Positions 19,394 to 27,738 of a DNA stretch of 64,000 nt are shown here, in pieces. The translations under genes and the position numbers were made by a program. The notes under the pieces were generated by a model. That model did not search any database and was not told the DNA's origin. It saw nothing but the letters and a program-made list of their open reading frames with translations. This DNA comes from Phycisphaera sp. Lineage in GTDB: Bacteria; Planctomycetota; Phycisphaerae; Phycisphaerales; UBA1924. The first letter of the stretch is position 1, and every line of letters starts with the position of its first letter. Location: contig RHLH01000001.1 of the NCBI GenBank assembly GCA_003712165.1, positions 2,019,575 to 2,083,574 of the forward strand, in the 5' to 3' direction.

Positions 19394-19579
19394 TTACTCA
19401 CCCCAGTCTTCTTCAATCTCGGGAGCGACCTCTAGTGTCAGCGGGCTGAGGCACGTGACCTCTAGCTCAACGCCGCAATCCGAGCAGCGGCTCACCTGCC
19501 CGCTCAGAGGCTCTCGTTCGAATCCAACCGGAGCGTCGCACTCGGGGCACGCCGCCTGTGTGGTGATGGTGTCTGACAT
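19394..19579 (-). CDS. lysW: amino-group carrier protein LysW
   Basis: A 61-residue acidic carrier. It has a zinc ribbon from CPEC (about 11-14) and CSDC (about 32-35) and ends in the diagnostic EDWGE, whose terminal Glu is the attachment point for the amino acid. LysW protects the alpha-amino group of aminoadipate or glutamate during lysine or ornithine/arginine synthesis. It is the first gene of the operon, with AAGGAGAT seven bases before the ATG. A terminator hairpin lies about 50 bp upstream, so its own promoter must fit in a very short space, unless read-through supplies the operon. Confidence 0.95.
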   Translation of the reverse strand: MSDTITTQAACPECDAPVGFEREPLSGQVSRCSDCGVELEVTCLSPLTLEVAPEIEEDWGE

Positions 19580-19617
19580 GGCTATCTCCTTCAGTCCTGA
19601 GTGATCCTGGTGATGTG

Positions 19618-19652
19618 CAAAAACAACAAACCCCCGGGAGCGTCCGGGGGTT
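19618..19652 (-). terminator. hairpin terminator between the small ORF and lysW
   Basis: A 9-bp perfect stem (19629-19637 with 19644-19652, AACCCCCGG arm) and a 6-base loop. On the minus strand it is followed by TGTTGTTTTT. It lies 32 bp past the stop of the small ORF at 19684 and about 50 bp before lysW. It may end the small transcript or act as an attenuator. Confidence 0.75.
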
Positions 19653-19683
19653 CAACTGAGATCCTGCTTCGGTCGTTTGGGTG

Positions 19684-19782
19684 TTAGTCGCCCGCACCGA
19701 TACAAGCCGCAATCATCGCCCGGACGCTCTCGGCGCCTTTGGCTTTCGATTTACCGGCTTTTTTCGTCGCTGCGTTCAGCAT
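19684..19782 (-). CDS. small basic protein of unknown function
   Basis: A 32-residue frame from the ATG at 19782 (MLNAATKKAGKSKAKG then ESVRAMIAACIGAGD). The same frame is open further upstream, so a TTG at 19836 would give 50 residues with a plausible acidic start (SDDLDWARDAG). The frame reads like coding sequence and is followed by a proper terminator, which supports a real small transcript. Lysine-rich in the middle, acidic at the end. I do not recognise it. It precedes lysW and diverges from the K+ channel gene. Confidence 0.45.
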   Translation of the reverse strand: MLNAATKKAGKSKAKGAESVRAMIAACIGAGD

Positions 19783-19927
19783 GATGTGGTCAACTGTACC
19801 TGCGTCTCTGGCCCAGTCAAGGTCATCGGAGATCAATCTCAATCGGCTTGAGCAATCGCCACCGGCTTCATCAACGCCCCCAATAGAAGCGTGCCGATAT
19901 CCCTCTTAGAGATAGCGGAGCTCCAAT

Positions 19928-20791
19928 ATGCCCAGCAATGAAAGCCCTCCCCCACAGGTTGCCCCCTGGCGTGACAAGCTCCACGAGATCATCTTCGAAG
20001 CCGATACCCCGGCGGGGAAGGCCTTTGATATCGCCCTCATCATCGTGATCCTGCTCTCGGTCGCTGTTGTTGTCATCAGCACCATGCCCGAGGCAGAAGA
20101 TGCACCCTACGACACGATTCTTTTGACGCTGGAGTGGGTCTTCACCGCGATCTTTACCGCGGAGTACATCCTCAGGCTCATCATCGTCCGCAGACCGATT
20201 CGCTACGCAACTTCGTTCTTCGGCATCATCGACCTGCTCTCGATTCTGCCCGTATTCATCGGGCTGATCATCCCAGGCGGTGACAAACTCCTCGTTGTCC
20301 GAACTCTGCGACTCCTCAGAATATTCCGAGTCTTCAAGCTGACAAGGTATCTCTCAGAAGCCGTTGCTCTCAAACACGCGATTAACACCAGCAGACACAA
20401 GATCGCGGTGTTTCTCACTACAGTCTTGATCGTCGTGCTCATCGCAAGCGCAATCATGCACGTCGTCGAGAGCAATGAAGGCAACGATGCATTTAGTTCA
20501 ATGCCCGAGGCGATGTACTGGGCCGTGATTACGATGACAACAGTCGGTTATGGCGATATCACCCCAATTACAGTGTGGGGCAAGATCACTACAACCGTAC
20601 TTGTGCTCGTCGGCTATTCACTGATCATCGTGCCCACCGGTATTCTGACCGCCGAGATGGCCGGCAGCATGAAACCGCATGTCAATACGAGGTGTTGCTC
20701 GTCCTGTATGCTCGAAGGGCACCAGCTAGACGCCATCTACTGCCGACGATGCGGCGCTCAACTCGAGCCGAACGGATCAGACGGAGGGTAA
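19928..20791 (+). CDS. voltage-gated-type potassium channel with C-terminal zinc ribbon
   Basis: A 287-residue six-helix channel. S1 is near 28-52, S2 near 70-95, S3 near 100-118, an arginine-bearing S4 (VRTLRLLRIFRVFKLTR, about 122-140), S5 near 150-178, the pore helix with selectivity filter TTVGYGD (about 202-208) and S6 to about 243. The cytoplasmic tail holds a short zinc-ribbon (CSSC ... CRRCGAQLEP, about 255-280) where most prokaryotic Kv channels have nothing or an RCK domain. The filter shows K+ selectivity. Four S4 arginines suggest voltage dependence, which is not proven. Confidence 0.92.
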   Translation: MPSNESPPPQVAPWRDKLHEIIFEADTPAGKAFDIALIIVILLSVAVVVISTMPEAEDAPYDTILLTLEWVFTAIFTAEYILRLIIVRRPIRYATSFFGIIDLLSILPVFIGLIIPGGDKLLVVRTLRLLRIFRVFKLTRYLSEAVALKHAINTSRHKIAVFLTTVLIVVLIASAIMHVVESNEGNDAFSSMPEAMYWAVITMTTVGYGDITPITVWGKITTTVLVLVGYSLIIVPTGILTAEMAGSMKPHVNTRCCSSCMLEGHQLDAIYCRRCGAQLEPNGSDGG

Positions 20792-20802
20792 CACCGGCAA
20801 GA

Positions 20803-21606
20803 TCAAGGAGAGCCCCTCTCAACCTTGGCGCCGTCGTCAGTAAATTCTGAAGAAGACAACACCGCGCCGTCTCGGATCCATCGCATCACCGCAAGAACCT
20901 CTTCGTCACGAATGACCTCGCCTTCGGGCGGCATGATGTCAAAGTCGTCCGCCGGAAGCGATATCCGCCTGAACAGCTCGCTCTGCGCGGGATCACCTTC
21001 CGTCAGTACACCTGCGATACCCTCGGGCGTGTCGAGCCTCAGGCGCCCCTTCTGCTTACTGGCGCCGTGACACTCGACGCACCGAGCCTCAAGCATCTCC
21101 ATAACGATCTGTGCATCGCTGCTTACTGCTGTGGTTTCTACAGGCCCGATTGGCTCCGCCGTTTCACTCGGACCGAGCAGATTCGCAAGTAGCGGCGGAG
21201 CATACTTGGAAAGATATGACTCGCCGTGTGTCATCGTGCCGCCCATGTGCCCCGTGATAGTCATCAACACTACCGCTGCCCCTAAGACGCCTGCTCGGAG
21301 CAGGCCGACCGACCATTTGGGCGTGAGCGAGATCGCAGCACCAACCAAAAGAACCGCAGCAAATGCAATACCGAGCCATCTGTGCCAGAAGAGCAAGCTT
21401 TCTGAGTACCCTCCCTCGCCAGCAAGAAACCACCCAGCAAGAGATGAAAGAATAGCCGAAATGGCTGTCATCCATATGAGCAGTTTGCGAGTGGCAGACA
21501 CATACTCGGGCTTGGCCATGATTGTCATCGCCTCCACGATGACCAAGGCAGCGACCATGCCGATGGGCAGGTGCACGAAAAGCGGGTGCAGCCTCCCCCA
21601 AAACAT
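20803..21606 (-). CDS. DUF2231 membrane protein with planctomycete-type cytochrome c motif
   Basis: 267 residues from the ATG at 21606 (an upstream ATG at 21642 adds 12). The N-terminal half begins FWGRLHPLFVHLPIGM, the DUF2231 signature, with four or five membrane helices. The C-terminal half has a single haem c site CVECHG (about residue 185), followed by KQKGRLRLDTPEG and a possible Met ligand in IMPPEGE. This is the arrangement of planctomycete PSCyt1-like modules. The haem part would face the periplasm. It is probably a membrane redox or sensing protein; its partner is unknown, and no PSD/PSCyt2 gene follows. Confidence 0.82.
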   Translation of the reverse strand: MFWGRLHPLFVHLPIGMVAALVIVEAMTIMAKPEYVSATRKLLIWMTAISAILSSLAGWFLAGEGGYSESLLFWHRWLGIAFAAVLLVGAAISLTPKWSVGLLRAGVLGAAVVLMTITGHMGGTMTHGESYLSKYAPPLLANLLGPSETAEPIGPVETTAVSSDAQIVMEMLEARCVECHGASKQKGRLRLDTPEGIAGVLTEGDPAQSELFRRISLPADDFDIMPPEGEVIRDEEVLAVMRWIRDGAVLSSSEFTDDGAKVERGSP

Positions 21607-21765
21607 GATGAAGTCCGTTTCTGCGAGTGTGCACAGCAGCATGCGACAACCTGCCTCTGGAACGAGTCACTACTGATACCGCCAGACCTCTCTCTGGACG
21701 CAACAATGTACTCTGTTCTGCATGAGCGCGCATTGTCAACAGTCTGCCAGCCAGACGGGCACTCG

Positions 21766-22332
21766 TTACACGGCACAGCCGCGCTTGTTCCAGGGCATGA
21801 CTGCCAACAGCTTCGCCATGCCGCACCAGCCTGTGATTCCCGCAAACATGAGCCCGCATCCGACAAACGCCGAGATCACAAGAAACCATGGAGAGACGGT
21901 AACTCCGAGCGCAACACCCGTCGCAACCAGTGCACCAGCCGTGATCTGGACTTGCCTCATAATCGGTAGCTTCGGTGCGCCTTCTGGACGGATCGTGGGC
22001 AGTCCCGCAGCTTTCCAGCCATCGATTCCACCAGCCATGTGAAAGACAGTCTCTGAGCCATCACCGAAGCGTCCGGCAGCGTTGTGCGAGCGTTTGCCTG
22101 TACGGCAATGAAACACGATCCGCTTGCCCTCGTGCTTACCCCGCAGTTCAGCAGCATCGAACTTCGAGAGAGGATGCGACTCCGCGCTGTCGATCCTCTC
22201 CTCGGCGTGCTCAAAGTCTTCGCGGACATCGACGAGAACCGCCGCATCTGATTCGAGCCATGACTGCAGCAACTCCGGCGGAACCTCTGAGATGTCCAAC
22301 TTCTCCGGTGACCCGTTCGTATCTCTCGCCAT
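21766..22332 (-). CDS. membrane-anchored rhodanese (YgaP-like)
   Basis: 188 residues. The rhodanese domain (about 12-110) has the persulfide-forming cysteine loop CRTGKRS and an LVDVREDFEHAEERI start. A C-terminal DUF2892-type pair of hydrophobic helices (about 128-170, with GVTVSPWFLVISAFVGCGLMF) anchors it. This matches E. coli YgaP, a membrane sulfurtransferase. It is a second sulfur-transfer gene in the window, unlinked to the MBL-rhodanese operon. No operon partner is obvious. Confidence 0.88.
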   Translation of the reverse strand: MARDTNGSPEKLDISEVPPELLQSWLESDAAVLVDVREDFEHAEERIDSAESHPLSKFDAAELRGKHEGKRIVFHCRTGKRSHNAAGRFGDGSETVFHMAGGIDGWKAAGLPTIRPEGAPKLPIMRQVQITAGALVATGVALGVTVSPWFLVISAFVGCGLMFAGITGWCGMAKLLAVMPWNKRGCAV

Positions 22333-22468
22333 AGGTCATTGTATCCGTGATACAGCCCGAGTAACTTGAGCCCCAAGAACATGTATGTATACATGCAAGT
22401 CCATTGTGATCGACTACGCAGACCAGTACACTATTCGAACACCCGATGTGACCGTGAGAGGATATGAC

Positions 22469-23896
22469 ATGCGATCAGTGACAACGTTGCTCGTGGTCTC
22501 GACTGCGCTACACACCTCAGGACAAGTTGAATTATCAGAGGATGGCCATCTGACCGCAACACCTGAGATGTACGCCCAATCATCGCCCGCTACATCAGCC
22601 CGGGGTGTCTTTGTACCGTTTGGGACAGAGCCTGACTGGATGAACACAATCCGCCGGCAGGTCGGTGCCTTGGAAATCGCAGATCTCAACGGGGACGGTC
22701 ACAACGATCTTGCTGTTGGATGCTACATATCAAACAGCTTCCCTCCCTACGATGATTGGCACAACCTCGTCTACTTCAACACTGGTACTGGCCTCGAAAC
22801 GAACGCGTCGTGGATCTCAGACGAGCAGGTCCACACCACCGATCTCAAGATTGGTGACATCAACCTCGACGGCTTCCCCGACATTTTCAGTTCCAACGGA
22901 GGCAGTTCCTTCAGCGACAGCTATATCTACTTCGGCACCGCGTCAGGACCGGCAACCAGCGCTGGCTGGATAGCCAACGAGCCGGTCGCGACGTTCAGCC
23001 TGGGGGTCGCGTTGTTCGACGTTGAAAACGACGGCGACCTGGACGTCATCACCACGAATCAGGGCATCACTCCGAACCCCTTCCGCCGGACCTACATGTT
23101 CATCAACAACAACGGGACTCTCCCGACCGCCCCCTCGTGGGAGAGCGACGACCAGTCCATCCAGAACACCGTTTCGGTCGGCGACTATGACGGCGACACC
23201 TTCGATGACGTGCTCCTAACCAAGTGGGCAAACTTCGAGACGGCGCTCCATCGAAACAACGCGGGCACCTTGGATACCTCACCTATATGGACCACAGGAA
23301 GCGACACGACCGACCGGGGCTCCGCAGCCGCAGACTTCGATGGTGATACCAAGACTGACTTCGTCGTCGGCCGCTCAGGAACGAGCAATCCCTCAAGCAA
23401 GTATCGAAACACATCGGCCGGCTCGACTCCGATCCTCACAGAAGACTGGGTAAGCGGTGCACCATTCATCGGAGTTCAGGATCTTCGCGCTGTTGATGTG
23501 GACGACGACGGGGATATCGACATTGGTGAAGTCCATTTCTCAGACGGACGTGCACACATCTACCTGAACCAGAACGGAACCGTCCCGACAACACCTTCAT
23601 GGACATACGACGCGGACAATGTCGGAACCGCTATCGCGTTCGGAGACCTCAACGGCGACGATATCACCGATGTAGCGATCGGCTACTCAGGTGAGCCATG
23701 CGTACGCGTGTTCTACGGCATAGCTCCGCCCTGTGTCGCCGACACCAACGGAGACGGGATGCTCACCCCAGCCGATTTCACCGCCTGGATCGACGCGTTC
23801 AACAACAACCTGTCCACGTGCGACCAGAACGGTGACGGCTCGTGTACTCCTACCGACTTCACGGCATGGATTAGCAATTTCAACACCGGCTGCTGA
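22469..23896 (+). CDS. secreted FG-GAP/VCBS repeat protein with GC-type dockerin end
   Basis: 475 residues from the ATG at 22469, which has GAGAGGA a few bases upstream; an in-frame ATG at 22385 would add 28 residues before a signal peptide. The signal peptide is followed by a beta-propeller of about six or seven FG-GAP/VCBS repeats with calcium loops (DLNGDGHNDLAVG, DINLDGFPDIFS, DVENDGDLDVIT, DFDGDTKTDFVVG, DLNGDDITDVAIG). It ends with two dockerin-like segments (DTNGDGMLTPADFTAWID and NGDGSCTPTDFTAWIS), the same tail as the 11252-14053 protein. It is likely displayed on the surface or secreted; ligand unknown. It converges on cardiolipin synthase with 3 bp between the stops. Confidence 0.87.
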   Translation: MRSVTTLLVVSTALHTSGQVELSEDGHLTATPEMYAQSSPATSARGVFVPFGTEPDWMNTIRRQVGALEIADLNGDGHNDLAVGCYISNSFPPYDDWHNLVYFNTGTGLETNASWISDEQVHTTDLKIGDINLDGFPDIFSSNGGSSFSDSYIYFGTASGPATSAGWIANEPVATFSLGVALFDVENDGDLDVITTNQGITPNPFRRTYMFINNNGTLPTAPSWESDDQSIQNTVSVGDYDGDTFDDVLLTKWANFETALHRNNAGTLDTSPIWTTGSDTTDRGSAAADFDGDTKTDFVVGRSGTSNPSSKYRNTSAGSTPILTEDWVSGAPFIGVQDLRAVDVDDDGDIDIGEVHFSDGRAHIYLNQNGTVPTTPSWTYDADNVGTAIAFGDLNGDDITDVAIGYSGEPCVRVFYGIAPPCVADTNGDGMLTPADFTAWIDAFNNNLSTCDQNGDGSCTPTDFTAWISNFNTGC

Positions 23897-23899
23897 GAT

Positions 23900-25360
23900 T
23901 CACAAGATCGGCGAGAAGAGCTGAGCCGCATTCTCAGCAAAGCGGCGAAGCGAACCGCGCCGGACCCAATCGGTGTTACGCAGCCGCGTGCTCTTGGATA
24001 CGTACTCGTTCTGTACACAAATGAGTGATCGAACCGCCTCCTTGCCGTGGAGTACCATGCTCAACTCGTAATTGAGCCAGAAACTCCTTCTATCGATATT
24101 CACAGTCCCGATCACCGCAACATCCTCATCAACGGTAACCGTCTTTGCGTGCAGAAGGCCGGCGTCGTAGAGACACACCTTGACCCCTGCATCAAGAAGA
24201 TCGTCGTAGTAAGCATGGCTCGCATACCGAACAATGAGGCCGTTGACTTTCGCGGGCACGACGACAGTCGTATCTACCCCGCGTAGTGCCGCTGCGATGA
24301 GCCCGGTCGTAAACGACTCGTCTGGAACGAAGTACGGAGTTGTAAGGATGAGCCGTTCTTGGGCACCGTGCACTGCGGCGCTGAGCATATGGAACAGGTT
24401 CGACTGAGATTGTCCAGGCCCAGACGGCACGATCTGGACCACCTGCTCAGCAACGCGTTCGATTGATGCCGGATCCAAATCTGGGTGCTCGTGCTTGCTT
24501 TCCTCCATGGTCCAATCGATTTCAAAGACCTCATCCAACAACGCCGCGGCAGGCCCTTCAACACGAGCTGTCAGATCTACCCATGCACCGAAGCCCTCGT
24601 TCTTTTTGAAGTACAGCGGGTCTGCCATGTTCAGACTGCCGGTGTGCGCGACTTGCTTATCAATGACCGCGAGCTTCCGGTGATTGCGGATATCGACTCT
24701 GTGCAGCGACCCCCGGAGCAAGTTCACCGGAAGCGAAGCGCGAATCTCGACCCCTGCTTCGCGCATCCGAGTCGCCCATTCCGACTTGAGCAGACTCTTC
24801 CCCGCCACGGCATCCACCATGACTCGACACCGAACTCCTCTTTGTTCGGCACGAACCAATGCATCTGTGATCTCGAGCACACGTCCAGCTGGATGCCAGA
24901 TGTAGTACAGAAGGTCACACGACTTCTGCGCGTTCTCTATATCTTGCTGCAAAGCATCAAAGCTCTCGGCGGCTGTCCCGATGATCTGAACCCGGTTACC
25001 CTCCGTCGCCGGGCTCATCCCGCCTCTGATTCCGAGCTGCGCGATAGCCTCTGCTGCCGGGTGCTCGAACGCACCGGTCACACCAAATCTCTGTCGCATA
25101 AGCTCAAGCGGCTTGCGAAGCTCCTCAGCAACTTGCGCATTTCTTTTGCTGCGCCGCCCACTCAGCCAGGTCTCGCCTACAAGGACATAGACGATGCCTC
25201 CAAACAGGGGAAAGGGAACGACGAGCAACAGCCAGGCGACCGTAACGCCCGTGGGCCTGCGCTTCGATAAAACTCGAACCGTCACAATCGCAACAACGCC
25301 TACGTGCAGTGCGATCGACGCAAAGGCAGCAAAAGCTGTCCAGGACAACCAGTATTCCAT
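23900..25360 (-). CDS. cls: cardiolipin synthase (phospholipase D family)
   Basis: 486 residues. Two N-terminal transmembrane helices (about 8-30 and 38-60) lead into two PLD catalytic motifs: HRKLAVID with HTGSLN (about 230-245) and HAKTVTVD with IGTVN (about 405-420). Both HxKxxxxD sites are intact. The enzyme condenses phosphatidylglycerol (or PG and PE) to cardiolipin at the inner membrane. Length and layout match ClsA. It diverges from the MBL hydrolase gene, with about 24 bp between starts. Confidence 0.93.
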   Translation of the reverse strand: MEYWLSWTAFAAFASIALHVGVVAIVTVRVLSKRRPTGVTVAWLLLVVPFPLFGGIVYVLVGETWLSGRRSKRNAQVAEELRKPLELMRQRFGVTGAFEHPAAEAIAQLGIRGGMSPATEGNRVQIIGTAAESFDALQQDIENAQKSCDLLYYIWHPAGRVLEITDALVRAEQRGVRCRVMVDAVAGKSLLKSEWATRMREAGVEIRASLPVNLLRGSLHRVDIRNHRKLAVIDKQVAHTGSLNMADPLYFKKNEGFGAWVDLTARVEGPAAALLDEVFEIDWTMEESKHEHPDLDPASIERVAEQVVQIVPSGPGQSQSNLFHMLSAAVHGAQERLILTTPYFVPDESFTTGLIAAALRGVDTTVVVPAKVNGLIVRYASHAYYDDLLDAGVKVCLYDAGLLHAKTVTVDEDVAVIGTVNIDRRSFWLNYELSMVLHGKEAVRSLICVQNEYVSKSTRLRNTDWVRRGSLRRFAENAAQLFSPIL

Positions 25361-25384
25361 GCGCTCAGTCTACTATTGGTGCAG

Positions 25385-26314
25385 ATGACGCATAAAACCG
25401 GCGATCAAGAGCTGACTGACGAACGCCGGCATAGCCGGGCCCGTGCAGCGATTCGCTCTGCTTTGCGTCGCTACCCGCAGGAACTGCTCTCGTCCCTGCG
25501 AGGCACAACCATAGATTCCGGGCCCCCTTTCCGTGATCTCCTTGATGAACTCTCACAAGAGGGCCTCGCGCTCAGTTGGCTTGGGCACGCCTCCGTCATC
25601 ATCGATACAGGTGGCCTTAGCTTTGTCGTAGATCCTGTACTCTCGGAGAGGATCGGGCCGACCGTAGGGAAGAAGACTGTTGGCCTCAGCAGGCGAGCAC
25701 CCGCACCGGTATCGGCCGACTCTATCAAAGGCGTGGATGCGATCCTGATCACGCATGCGCATTTTGATCATCTCGACAGACCAACACTAAAGGCCCTCGC
25801 AGACCCTCGGACTACCGTGTTCGTACCCCCAAGATGCAAACGGCTCATACCGGATGGGTTCGGCAGCGTCATCGAACTAGAGCCCGAGAAAGAGACTCTG
25901 TTTCGTAACGCGTCGATAGCAGCAACTACACCGAAACACTGGGGCGCGAGAGCATTCCTTGACCGCAGGCGAGGCTCGTGCGCATACACGGTCCGTCACG
26001 ACGATTTCAGCGTGTTCTTTGCCGGAGACACCGCCATAACAAACTCGTTTCAGTCCATACGCGAAATCGACCTGGCAGTCTTCGGCATCGGTGCGTACAA
26101 CCCGTGGGAACACATGCACGCGACGCCCGAGCAGGTATGGAAAATGTTCACCGGGATGGGTGCAAAGTATCTTCTCCCCGTGCACCACTCTACATTCGAG
26201 CTGTCTGAAGAACCAATGGATGAACCCATGACTCGCCTTTTGGAAGCGTGCGGCGAAGAGGCTAGTCGCGTGATCCAGGGCCAACCCGGGACAGTAGATG
26301 TGATTGAATACTGA
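25385..26314 (+). CDS. MBL-fold metal-dependent hydrolase (UlaG/NAPE-PLD-like)
   Basis: 309 residues from the ATG at 25385; a longer version from 25304 would overlap the divergent cls start and is unlikely. The metal site THAHFDHLD (about 120) and the later WGARAF, FAGDTA and LPVHHSTFEL segments fit the UlaG/NAPE-PLD-like branch. These act on lactones or phosphodiester lipids. Next to cls on the other strand, a lipid-phosphodiester role is possible but only suggestive. Confidence 0.87.
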   Translation: MTHKTGDQELTDERRHSRARAAIRSALRRYPQELLSSLRGTTIDSGPPFRDLLDELSQEGLALSWLGHASVIIDTGGLSFVVDPVLSERIGPTVGKKTVGLSRRAPAPVSADSIKGVDAILITHAHFDHLDRPTLKALADPRTTVFVPPRCKRLIPDGFGSVIELEPEKETLFRNASIAATTPKHWGARAFLDRRRGSCAYTVRHDDFSVFFAGDTAITNSFQSIREIDLAVFGIGAYNPWEHMHATPEQVWKMFTGMGAKYLLPVHHSTFELSEEPMDEPMTRLLEACGEEASRVIQGQPGTVDVIEY

Positions 26315-26384
26315 AGCTCAATGAGGCTAATCTACAGAGTTTCAAACTTGTATTCGCAAACCGCTCGGCGCTGATGACCTTTGC

Positions 26385-27281
26385 TTAGAGCCTGAGCAGA
26401 CTCTGAGCGATGCTCATCACAGAGCCTACATATCCTCGCCCGAACAGGTTGAGATGATTCAACATGTGATAGAGCTGATAGACGGAAATCCGTGACTTCA
26501 TGCGATCGGACACCCGGGAGACCGAGAAGTAGCCTTCAAAGCACGCTTCTGGGAAGCCTCCAAACAACGCCATCATCGCGATGTCAGCGATAGGATCACC
26601 GTGGTAGGCAGCGGGATCAATAAGCGCGATCACTCCTCTACCCGCGGCTTGTGTTTGTATTGCGTTTCCCGACCAGAGATCGCCGTGTAGCAGTGAAGCG
26701 GGAGGATGTCTAGGGATGAAGTCAGCGAGCCGGGCGACGACCCTACTGACCAACTCGCTTTCATCATCGCGAAGTAGCCCTGATTTATTTGCTAAGCCGA
26801 GTTGAAACCCGAGTCTTTGCTCCTGATTGAATGAGACCCAGTCATCGCACCATGTGTTCTGCTGAAGTGTTGCTCCAACGAAGTTGTCCTCCGGCCAGCC
26901 GTAATGCTTGGCAGCGGAAGCCGCATGATGCTTCGCGAGTGAAGCGCCAAACTCTTCCCAATTGCTCGAATGTGCGATTCGGTGAGATTCCAGATACTGC
27001 ATGAGCAATACCGCACAGCTGTCCACTGTGTTCACGGCGTGTGTAAATGGGATTGCCAGATGGCCCGAGCCAGATAGTCCAGTCAACCCCAAATGCTCTG
27101 CATGGAGAGGCGCGGCAGCAGCTCGATCTGCCACCTTTGCAACGAGCACACTCCGGCCGGCTAGTTTGACTAGAAACACCACCCTGCGGGTGTCACTTGA
27201 CAGAATCTGAAATTCAGCATCAGTTGCTGAGTAGCCGTTCAACTCAAGTGTCTGCAAGATAACCGGTTGGGCAGATTCCAA
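26385..27281 (-). CDS. fructosamine-3-kinase family protein
   Basis: 298 residues of the fructosamine/ketosamine kinase family (aminoglycoside-phosphotransferase-like fold). Catalytic loop LLHGDLWSGNA (about 200), metal loop IDPAAYHGDPIADIAM and the family segments HYGWPEDNFVGAT and DWVSFNQEQRL are all present. These kinases phosphorylate ketoamines formed by protein glycation so that they fall off. The gene stands alone, diverging from a short frame at 27378. Confidence 0.92.
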   Translation of the reverse strand: MESAQPVILQTLELNGYSATDAEFQILSSDTRRVVFLVKLAGRSVLVAKVADRAAAAPLHAEHLGLTGLSGSGHLAIPFTHAVNTVDSCAVLLMQYLESHRIAHSSNWEEFGASLAKHHAASAAKHYGWPEDNFVGATLQQNTWCDDWVSFNQEQRLGFQLGLANKSGLLRDDESELVSRVVARLADFIPRHPPASLLHGDLWSGNAIQTQAAGRGVIALIDPAAYHGDPIADIAMMALFGGFPEACFEGYFSVSRVSDRMKSRISVYQLYHMLNHLNLFGRGYVGSVMSIAQSLLRL

Positions 27282-27377
27282 GTCTCACCTCGATGACGTT
27301 GCTCTAGATAGCCACCCACTCTGGGCAGACCTAGACACGCTATCCCAGAATCCCTCGGCATGCGATGACACGACCCA

Positions 27378-27719
27378 GTGTTCCGTGCACTTGCAGGCCA
27401 AAACGAGCAGGCGAGCAGAGACTTTATCGAAACGATCGCCTCGAAGAATAACTCTGTCAGACTTCCAGGCGAAACGGTGTACCAGGTGAAGATCGAGGGC
27501 ACAGGCGAGAATCTTGTGCTCACCGATGTGGTCGCGCTCTCATTCCGGGCAAGGCTACGTGACAGAACGCTCATCGGCGATGAACAAGAGATCGAGATGA
27601 GACTCGACGGCAGCTATACAAAGCAGCGGCTTATCATCAGGAGGTACTCAGTCGCGCGTCCCACGAGCAGAGCAACCTCACATGCGCCAAAAGCTCCGAC
27701 ATGCAGCGTCGCATGCTAA
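27378..27719 (+). CDS. short protein resembling the N-terminal half of an FKBP-type prolyl isomerase
   Basis: A 113-residue frame with a GTG start. Residues about 15-70 (DFIETIASKN, YQVKIEGTGENLVLTDVVALSFRARLRD) read like the segment that begins the FKBP fold, in which a Y-x-V-x-x-x-G-T-G stretch leads into D-x-V. The rest of the FKBP core (G-x-x-x-G-M and IPP-x-L-A-Y-G) is missing, and the frame drifts into low-complexity Ser/Thr/Arg. It may be a truncated remnant or a small unrelated protein. An in-frame stop lies directly upstream. Low certainty. Confidence 0.35.
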   Translation: MFRALAGQNEQASRDFIETIASKNNSVRLPGETVYQVKIEGTGENLVLTDVVALSFRARLRDRTLIGDEQEIEMRLDGSYTKQRLIIRRYSVARPTSRATSHAPKAPTCSVAC

Positions 27720-27738
27720 CAACTCTGCTGATCTTGTA

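Noticed and set aside
24485..25270. 261-residue plus-strand open frame
   Set aside because: Antisense to cardiolipin synthase with both HKD motifs.
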